Shown here: piece after piece, positions 58,279-64,000 of the stretch | How the letters are laid out: the number at the start of each line of letters is the position of its first letter | Position numbering within the stretch: the stretch's first letter is position 1 | Origin: Lacrimispora sphenoides | GTDB taxonomy: Bacteria; Bacillota; Clostridia; Lachnospirales; Lachnospiraceae | Assembly (NCBI RefSeq): GCF_900105215.1 | Contig: NZ_FOIP01000001.1 | Location: 992,001 to 1,056,000 of the forward strand | Length of the DNA stretch: 64,000 bases | Direction: 5' to 3' | Translations under genes and position numbers: made by a program | The notes under the pieces: generated by a model | What the model saw: the letters and a program-made list of their open reading frames with translations, nothing else | Databases searched by the model: none | What the model was told of the DNA's origin: nothing

Positions 58279-59445
58279 CTAAAAAGACAACTCCCTGCCT
58301 TTTCCTCTGCTCCATACCCCAAAGAACAGTGTGGCAATTCCTATGGTTATGGCTGAGCAGGCCATCATGGAACCACCTCCCCATAATTCAAAAGCAACCC
58401 CTCCAATATACCCGAATACCAGCTTACTGAATACAGTGCTCATCGTTGCGTTTAACACCTGGCTGCTGGCCCTTAGATCCGCCGGTACCCTTTTGTTTAT
58501 GTAATTCAACAAGCAATAACTGATTCCTGTAAAACTAAATCCATGAAGCAGGTTTGTGAGAATAATCAGCATAGGCGCGGTTAAAAAATAGAGAAGGGTC
58601 CAACGGATGCAGGTAAGAACTCCGGACAAAATAAGCACCCCGGACATCCCTATTTTTTTCACAAGCCTGTGCATAACCATGAGACAGGGGACCTCGACAA
58701 CGGAGCAAGCGAACATCATCCAACCAACCAGCTTGCTGTTTCCCCCAATCTGCACAAAATGAATGGGGTAAAAATTGTAGAAAAAACTGGTTCCCAGCCC
58801 ATACATTAAATTAAAACCAATTAGTACAACCAGAGTCTTATCGGATAATACCTTCCATATAGAAGACTTATCTTTCCGTTCCTTAAAGCCCTTTACAGGC
58901 GGAATGGATAAGGAGAAGATCAGGCATAAGGCCATGGCTGCTGCCACAATCCAAAATATAGAGGAATACTCATCCTTTAGAAAATACCCGGCTAAAACAA
59001 CGGTTACAGCATAACCGATGGTCCCTCCTAGCCGGATTCTTCCATAATCCCATTTGCTGCCGGCCAGGGACTCCAGGGTGAAATTATCATTTAAAGGAAT
59101 AATGGGAACAAAAAAGGCACTAAAAGCAGCCACAAGGAATAACACAGGCCAATAACTTTTCGTAAGGTAAAACCCCAGCGCTGAAATAATGGAAGCAATG
59201 TAGAGAAAAGCAACCACTCCATTCTTTCTCTCTGCCCTGTCACTGATACTTCCCCAAAAGGTCTGTGCTATCAGCAGCACGATTGTGGATATGGATATCA
59301 TGCTGCCAATCTGAGTTGTAGAAAAACCAATCTGAGCCAGATATAAGTTTAAATATGTATTATAGATTGCCTGCCCTGAAAAAAATATAAGATACACACA
59401 GAACAGTCCCTTGGGAAAGCTCATGCTTTTCTTTTCCTCTTCCAT
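58279..59445 (-). CDS. MFS transporter (LacY/nucleoside-symporter-like group)
   Basis: Twelve-helix major facilitator of 388 residues. GLFCVYLIFFSGQAIYNTYL opens the first helix, and WGSISDRAERKN is the loop 2-3 motif. Similar short MFS proteins carry sugars, nucleosides or phenylpropionate. ATG 59445 has GGAG upstream. It is the first gene of the operon ahead of the ABC importer, so it may take up the monomer while the ABC system takes oligomers, or export a product. Confidence 0.88.
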   Translation of the reverse strand: MEEEKKSMSFPKGLFCVYLIFFSGQAIYNTYLNLYLAQIGFSTTQIGSMISISTIVLLIAQTFWGSISDRAERKNGVVAFLYIASIISALGFYLTKSYWPVLFLVAAFSAFFVPIIPLNDNFTLESLAGSKWDYGRIRLGGTIGYAVTVVLAGYFLKDEYSSIFWIVAAAMALCLIFSLSIPPVKGFKERKDKSSIWKVLSDKTLVVLIGFNLMYGLGTSFFYNFYPIHFVQIGGNSKLVGWMMFACSVVEVPCLMVMHRLVKKIGMSGVLILSGVLTCIRWTLLYFLTAPMLIILTNLLHGFSFTGISYCLLNYINKRVPADLRASSQVLNATMSTVFSKLVFGYIGGVAFELWGGGSMMACSAITIGIATLFFGVWSRGKGRELSF

Positions 59446-59463
59446 TACGCAACTCCATTCCAA

Positions 59464-59484
59464 TTATTAAACTTTGTTTATTAA
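59464..59484. promoter_or_regulatory. Candidate ROK operator near the MFS-importer promoter
   Basis: TTATTAAAC, three T, GTTTATTAA: a near-perfect inverted repeat (one mismatched pair) just after the predicted transcription start. The AT-rich GTTTA form resembles XylR/ROK operators in Firmicutes. The nearby ROK protein is the obvious candidate. Confidence 0.5.
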
Positions 59485-59499
59485 TTATGTGTTGACAAC

Positions 59500-59528
59500 A
59501 GTATATCATAGGCAAAATGGAAATTCAA
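59500..59528 (-). promoter_or_regulatory. Promoter of the MFS-ABC-GH9 operon
   Basis: On the minus strand TTGAAT (59523-59528), 17 bases, TATACT (59500-59505), about 50 bases upstream of the MFS start. Confidence 0.6.
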
Positions 59529-59730
59529 GTTGAGGATTATAGTGATTTTTTATGATCTTTCTTATATTTTCATGTATATAGTGCACAATAACATATGTAT
59601 CTCATAGCCTTTTTTCATTCTGTTCACCAAGGAATTTTCATCTAATCTCATGCCTTTTATTATTTTCATCCCTATTTTTAAAGTTTATTAAGTATTTAAA
59701 ACATTATCGAATTCTTAAAAGAACATACAA
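59529..59730. other. AT-rich intergenic stretch with no recognised gene
   Basis: Part of a gap of about 395 bases between the MFS start and the YeaQ-type stop. Apart from the promoter and operator at its left end and the terminator at its right end, I see only AT-rich sequence with no supported gene or hairpin. Confidence 0.6.
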
Positions 59731-59789
59731 AATGGGGTATATCAAATAGTCTGTACTGTGTAATACAGTCTATTTGACATACCCCTTTT
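59731..59789. terminator. Bidirectional terminator after the YeaQ-type gene
   Basis: GGGGTAT and ATACCCC close a long stem with inner matches TCAAATAG/CTATTTGA and CTGT/ACAG. A and T runs flank both sides. Confidence 0.8.
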
Positions 59790-59858
59790 GCTTATGCAAG
59801 CGTATCCAGATCGCTTCAGGATATTTTTTTTATGGCTTGAACAGCCATGTAAATTATT

Positions 59859-60119
59859 TTACTCAGTCTTCTGTCTTCTCACTGCATTTACAATCCATAA
59901 TAAAATAACGGAACCAACGATAGAGACAATCAAGCTCCAGACATTAAATCCGGTAATGCCGGTTCCTCCCAGGAGGCCCATCAAAAAACCGCCGATTAAA
60001 CCGCCGATGATCCCTACCACGATATTGGCGCCAGCGCCCATACTTTTATTATTACCAGTGAACATACTGGCAATCCAACCGGCAAGAGCACCAATAATAA
60101 TCCAACTTATAATTCCCAT
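59859..60119 (-). CDS. GlsB/YeaQ/YmgE-family small membrane protein
   Basis: An 86-residue glycine-rich protein with three membrane segments, starting MGIISWIIIGALAGWIASMF and containing GIIGGLIGGFLMGLLGG. It matches the family once called transglycosylase-associated, which is linked to general and envelope stress. Its exact function is not known. AGAGAGG precedes the ATG. Confidence 0.9.
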   Translation of the reverse strand: MGIISWIIIGALAGWIASMFTGNNKSMGAGANIVVGIIGGLIGGFLMGLLGGTGITGFNVWSLIVSIVGSVILLWIVNAVRRQKTE

Positions 60120-60345
60120 CGTTTATTACCTCTCTTTAAAAGAATTATTTATAATGAAATTCATCATTATTTGTGTAAAAACCTGATAGTCAATAAAATC
60201 AAAATAAAACAAATCATCTTGAATTATTATAAAACTAAAAAAGCATCCTCGTAAGACATACGGGATACCAAGTATAAGTTTTTGTCCTCACCAGGTATTT
60301 ATAGTTAGTTTGTACCATAATTGTATTTTTTATACATAGCGTAAG
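60120..60345. other. AT-rich intergenic stretch
   Basis: It holds the leader of the YeaQ-type gene (AAAGAGAGG just before the start). The rest is AT-rich with no gene, repeat or clear promoter that I can support. Confidence 0.5.
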
Positions 60346-60371
60346 AAAAGGTACTGTTTCCAGTACCTTTT
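60346..60371. terminator. Terminator after the lipoprotein gene
   Basis: AAAAGGTACTG, TTTC, CAGTACCTTTT: perfect 11-base arms with A and T ends, 31 bases after the lipoprotein stop. Confidence 0.85.
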
Positions 60372-60401
60372 GGATTATTAGAGACAACATGATCTCATTA
60401 T

Positions 60402-61154
60402 TTACTCTTCGCTAAGATTTATTCCCATGATTCCTGCCTGCACTTCATTAATCCTGTCATTGGCAATTATTGCTTTCCCCTTTACTCCCTCCAGACTATT
60501 TATAATCTCTCCATCCGGTACATTAGAGTAAGCACCGTTCTTATACTTTAGTACAGAATACTGAGACTTGTTTTCGTTATAATACGGAACTATTAACTCA
60601 TGATATCCATTGTCTAACTTATCACTGACAATGATTGGTTCATTGATTAATGTAAATTCCTGAACAACATGCAGCTTTCCACCATTTTCAGATAACAGCA
60701 ATGCACTGCTTCCACCGGAGCCGCTGGTATAAGGACCTGTTACCATAACAAATATTTCATCCTTACCATCATCATTTAAATCAATATAGTTATAAAAATA
60801 ATTTGTCGTTTCAAAATATTCCTCCGGTACCTCCATGTCTTCAATTATCAGATCTCTTAGCTCTTTCAAAGGTTTTGACTCCGCTTTCATGCCTGTTATT
60901 CCTTCCGGTAACTTTAACATTGGCACTTCATCGGTCCTGCTGTTATTGGCAGCCGATGTTTCTTTTGAGCCAGCAGTTTCAGAATATGTAGTTTCTGACT
61001 GGGCCGTCTCTTTCTGGGTTACTTCCTCTGTTATTTTTGCAGATCCAGTATCCGTTTGCGTGTTTAATGCTCTGTTTCCGCAAGCACTTATGGACAGTGT
61101 TACTGTAATTGCAAGGCTTCCTAATAGCAGCATCCCGTATTTTTTGTTTTTCAT
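60402..61154 (-). CDS. Lipoprotein of unknown function with an aspartate-rich calcium-type loop
   Basis: A 250-residue secreted lipoprotein. The signal MKNKKYGMLLLGSLAITVTL ends at the lipobox SISAC. A Thr/Ser/Glu-rich linker (about 30-75) then leads into a globular part containing YIDLNDDGKDEIFVMV, a calcium-binding-type loop seen in VCBS/FG-GAP-like repeats. No enzyme motif is visible. ATG 61154 has GGAGG upstream. It is the last gene of a likely operon with a two-component system and a small membrane protein and may be its sensor partner or target. Confidence 0.8.
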   Translation of the reverse strand: MKNKKYGMLLLGSLAITVTLSISACGNRALNTQTDTGSAKITEEVTQKETAQSETTYSETAGSKETSAANNSRTDEVPMLKLPEGITGMKAESKPLKELRDLIIEDMEVPEEYFETTNYFYNYIDLNDDGKDEIFVMVTGPYTSGSGGSSALLLSENGGKLHVVQEFTLINEPIIVSDKLDNGYHELIVPYYNENKSQYSVLKYKNGAYSNVPDGEIINSLEGVKGKAIIANDRINEVQAGIMGINLSEE

Positions 61155-61219
61155 CTGAATATCCTCCATTTGTTTTTAGGTTATACTGTATTCTCTCAAA
61201 TAAATGTAACAAACTTGTA

Positions 61220-61774
61220 TTATGCCTGCGGGTTTTTTAAATATTTTTCCCACTGCATGTCCAAAATATCATCTTTTCCCCCCACTGGCTGAATTAATAA
61301 TATCTTTCCGCTTTCCTCTTCCAAAGTGACTTGATATTTGATATCCTTTATTGTCAGATAGCCTTTCCATATAAGCAATGATCTCGACGGTGTCTCTGAG
61401 TCAATTAACAGGTAAGGAGTTATATCAATCTCTCTTAATATGGGACCATATATCGTAATCTCCAAAACAGGAATCTTGCCCAGTTCCCGAAAGCATTGCC
61501 TGCGCGCCTCATATAGACTAAACCTGTCTCCTGTTTTAAGTTCAATAAGCTTTAGATTTGCATTACCGTCAGTTAGCAGCTTCATTTTTTCCTCTAGTGT
61601 TAACGTATTATTCTCTATTTTATCCATCTGAAAAACATTCATATCCATTTCTTTTGTCTCACTTAACAGCTTCCGGTCCTGATACTGAAAATAAAGATAT
61701 GGAAAGATCAAGATTGCCAAACATAAGACAGTTATCTTGGTCAGATATAATACATAATTAAATGTCCTTTTCAT
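61220..61774 (-). CDS. Single-pass membrane protein of unknown function
   Basis: A 184-residue protein not recognised. One N-terminal membrane helix (YVLYLTKITVLCLAILIFPY, about 8-27) is followed by an extracellular-facing domain of about 150 residues with alternating polar and hydrophobic beta-like segments. Its start overlaps the histidine kinase stop by 17 bases, so it is made together with the kinase and may modulate its signal. Confidence 0.8.
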   Translation of the reverse strand: MKRTFNYVLYLTKITVLCLAILIFPYLYFQYQDRKLLSETKEMDMNVFQMDKIENNTLTLEEKMKLLTDGNANLKLIELKTGDRFSLYEARRQCFRELGKIPVLEITIYGPILREIDITPYLLIDSETPSRSLLIWKGYLTIKDIKYQVTLEEESGKILLIQPVGGKDDILDMQWEKYLKNPQA

Positions 61775-63176
61775 CGATACTTCCTTTCCATACCAACGTC
61801 ACTGTAGTGCCTTTGCCCACTTCACTCTCAAACAGTATTTCCCCTTTATGAATATTCATAATATTAGAACAAATTGCTAATCCCAGGCCTGCTCCCCCAT
61901 CTGCTCTGGAACGGGATTTATCCACCCGGTAAAAGGCTTCCTGAATTTTAGAAATCTCCTCTTTTGGCATACCCATCCCGTTATCTGTTATTGAGATCCA
62001 TACATTACCGCTCTTACAGCCTGTTTCAATCGTAATCTCGCCATTTACGCCAGCCGCTTTTCCACCATTATCTAATATATTTAATAAAACATTTTTCATA
62101 AGCTCCATATCTACTCTGATCGGAAAATTGATAGAAGATTTTTTCACGGCAATTTTCTTTTTATCAAAAACGGGTTTCATTGCTTCCAGGGCATCTTCCA
62201 ATAAATTCTGAACGGTACTCACGGTATAATTAGGTGTTGCATTCTTTTCTATTAGTAACTGCATCATCTTGTTAGAAAGTGCTTCCAGTCTTTTTCCTTC
62301 CGAAATAATATAGTCCACGGCATATAGGAAATCCTGCTCCTCCAGTTTGCTTCTCTTTATTAAATCTGCATATCCTATCATGGCAGTAAGAGGCGTTCTG
62401 ATTTCATGCGCCAAACTGCCTGCCAGTTCTTCCTGCTTTTTAGCAGTTTCCTTCAGCAACTTTATTTTTTCTTCTAATTGTTCCGCCATACCATTAAAAT
62501 CGGCTGCCAAAATACCAACTTCATCTTTCTCCTTATATTCCACTCTTTCCGTATAGTCTCCTGACCTGATCTTTTTCACCGCATAAATCAATTTATGAAT
62601 TGGTTTCGTTAACTTTATAACATTGACAGCGTTTAACAATGCGCTTATGGCCCCCACAGCAATTATGGTTATTATAAATATTCTTTGCTGCTCCTCTTTC
62701 TCTAAAAATATCTGTGTAAGATCTTTATGAACCTCAATTATAATAGGTCGTCTAAGCAACTCTGTCAGAACTGACATTTGTAAAAAATAACCCTTAGCAT
62801 TTTTTTCTACTCGATATACAATCCTGTAAAGAGATAAATCACTACTCTTTTTATCTAAAAACCCTGTATCATCGTTCTGAAACAATACCTTTCCATTTTC
62901 ATCGCTTATTCTATAAGATTCACCCTTCCAATTGTTTTTCAAAATATCAATTGCTTCCTCAATACTTTTTGTTGGTTCCTTATACAATGTACTGCTATCA
63001 TTCGCTAGCAGCGTTACCAGATCCCGATGTATGCTTTCGATATTTTCTTTTTCCCTCTCAACCTCCAGCAGATATGCTTTATGGAATGTCATTGACAGCA
63101 GTACAACGCCCTCTAATGTCAATGCAAATAGAACGACCAGAAATGTATTTGAAAAAATCTTCCAGGAAAGTTTCAT
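61758..63176 (-). CDS. Sensor histidine kinase (HAMP-HisKA-HATPase)
   Basis: Membrane kinase of 472 residues. Helices at about 10-30 and 165-187 flank an extracellular sensor of about 130 residues. HAMP follows (190-240), then HisKA with the phosphohistidine H257 in GSLAHEIRTPLTAMIGYA, and HATPase with DNGMGMPKEEISKIQ and GAGLGLAICSNI. The start is immediately next to the regulator stop. It should phosphorylate D52 of that regulator. Confidence 0.94.
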   Translation of the reverse strand: MKLSWKIFSNTFLVVLFALTLEGVVLLSMTFHKAYLLEVEREKENIESIHRDLVTLLANDSSTLYKEPTKSIEEAIDILKNNWKGESYRISDENGKVLFQNDDTGFLDKKSSDLSLYRIVYRVEKNAKGYFLQMSVLTELLRRPIIIEVHKDLTQIFLEKEEQQRIFIITIIAVGAISALLNAVNVIKLTKPIHKLIYAVKKIRSGDYTERVEYKEKDEVGILAADFNGMAEQLEEKIKLLKETAKKQEELAGSLAHEIRTPLTAMIGYADLIKRSKLEEQDFLYAVDYIISEGKRLEALSNKMMQLLIEKNATPNYTVSTVQNLLEDALEAMKPVFDKKKIAVKKSSINFPIRVDMELMKNVLLNILDNGGKAAGVNGEITIETGCKSGNVWISITDNGMGMPKEEISKIQEAFYRVDKSRSRADGGAGLGLAICSNIMNIHKGEILFESEVGKGTTVTLVWKGSIDEKDI

Positions 63177-63830
63177 TTAATCCTCCAAACGGTATCCAAT
63201 TTTAAATACAGATACCAATTGATCATATAGATCTAATTTTTTACGCAGTCTTTGTATATGCATATCAACCGTTCTGCTATCTCCAGTATACTCCCCTTCC
63301 CATACTCTCTCATAAATCTGCTCTCTAAATAATGCCAAATTCTTATTTTTAATGAATAGCACCAGTAATTTAAACTCTTTCTCTGCTAATGTAATCTCCT
63401 GTTCGTCTTTTGTCACCTTATGAGATGATACATTCACAGAAATATTTCTGTAAGACAAAATTTCATCTGTTTTATAATACCGCCTGAGCACGTTTTCAAT
63501 CCTGGCCTGCAATTCCTCTATCTGAAAGGGCTTTGTCAAGTAATCATCAGCACCCAACTTGAAGCCCTTTACTTTGTCCTGCACACTTCCTTTTGCAGTC
63601 AAAAATATTACCGGAATCTCCATAGGACGGATAAATTCCATTAATTCAAATCCATTAGCCTTTGGCAGCATGATATCCAGAAGAATCAGGGAATACCTTT
63701 TTTCCAAAACCTTATTTGCTGCCGCTTCCCCGTCATAGACCTGTTCACATTCATATCCCATCGTTCTCAAGCTTAGCTTAATAAAATCAGATATAGGTTT
63801 TTCATCTTCGACAATTAAAATATTATGCAT
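63177..63830 (-). CDS. Response regulator, OmpR/PhoB family
   Basis: A 217-residue regulator. The receiver has acidic residues E8-D9, phospho-site D52 in LILLDIMLPKANG and K100 in DDYLTKPF. The C-terminal winged helix carries LAEKEFKLLVLFIKN and YTGDSRTVDMHIQRLRKKL. It is the first gene of the four-gene unit. Its promoter should lie in 63831-64000, where I see only AT-rich sequence and no clear consensus. Confidence 0.94.
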   Translation of the reverse strand: MHNILIVEDEKPISDFIKLSLRTMGYECEQVYDGEAAANKVLEKRYSLILLDIMLPKANGFELMEFIRPMEIPVIFLTAKGSVQDKVKGFKLGADDYLTKPFQIEELQARIENVLRRYYKTDEILSYRNISVNVSSHKVTKDEQEITLAEKEFKLLVLFIKNKNLALFREQIYERVWEGEYTGDSRTVDMHIQRLRKKLDLYDQLVSVFKIGYRLED

Positions 63831-64000
63831 TTTATTTCCTTTCTATCCAGCTTCCCTTTTATCATTAAAAAGCCAGGTCCAGAATCTGATTCATGATATC
63901 TGTTAGTTTTTATCTTCTTATTATTTCATATTGTTCGCCTTACTATATAAATAAACATATAGATGTATCAATCTTGTAAAAACCGGCAAACAACATAGTC

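Overview
The window looks like chromosome of an anaerobic, fermentative Firmicute, most likely a Lachnospiraceae/Clostridium cluster XIVa member (inference). The grounds are strong AGGAGG-type ribosome binding sites, the gdpP-rplI-dnaB order, a pyruvate formate-lyase with a clostridial ferredoxin, many sugar ABC importers with lipoprotein binding proteins, YesM/YesN-type two-component systems, and LicT/BglG antitermination. I saw no rRNA, tRNA, CRISPR array, phage or insertion sequence.

Layout. 1-8.0 kb: alpha-galactoside utilisation, with a GH36 alpha-galactosidase cut by the left edge, a three-gene ABC importer, a GH4 alpha-galactosidase and two AraC regulators. 8.0-12.2 kb: anaerobic pyruvate metabolism. 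The pyruvate formate-lyase is split: the catalytic body and the glycyl-radical domain are separate genes, with a small odd gene between them, followed by the activating enzyme and a ferredoxin. 12.3-20.4 kb: housekeeping genes, namely a class I glutamine amidotransferase, a MerR regulator, dnaB, rplI, gdpP, a single-domain response regulator and amt-glnK. 20.6-26.8 kb: a LacI regulator, a phosphonate-type importer (phnD, phnC, two phnE) and a 5'-nucleotidase. 27-29.2 kb: topB. 29.4-32.9 kb: a TIM-barrel sugar isomerase, a broken AraC gene and a MATE pump. 33-41.2 kb: a YtfQRT/YjfF galactofuranose-type importer preceded by a YesM/YesN-type two-component system, with a CcpA-like cre over the promoter. 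41.3-45.9 kb: a LicT/BglG-controlled beta-glucoside PTS and GH1 6-phospho-beta-glucosidase. 46-50 kb: tyrosine phenol-lyase with an AGCS symporter and a divergent GntR regulator. 50-59.5 kb: a probable amino-sugar oligosaccharide locus (BadF-type kinase, SIS-domain protein, ROK regulator, GH9 hydrolase, ABC importer, MFS carrier). 59.8-63.8 kb: a YeaQ-type membrane protein, a lipoprotein, a small membrane protein and an OmpR/HisKA two-component system.

How it fits together. Most of the window is a series of self-contained carbon-source modules, each with its own importer, hydrolase or lyase and regulator, feeding hexose or pyruvate into a fermentation in which pyruvate formate-lyase is central. 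A repeated design is visible: in all four ABC operons that start with a binding-protein gene, a hairpin lies between that gene and the next transporter gene.

The items I would look at first are the three-piece pyruvate formate-lyase locus, the GH9/SIS/BadF/ROK locus as a possible chitosan-oligosaccharide pathway, the tyrosine phenol-lyase module with its operator, and the palindromic repeat cluster downstream of dnaB.
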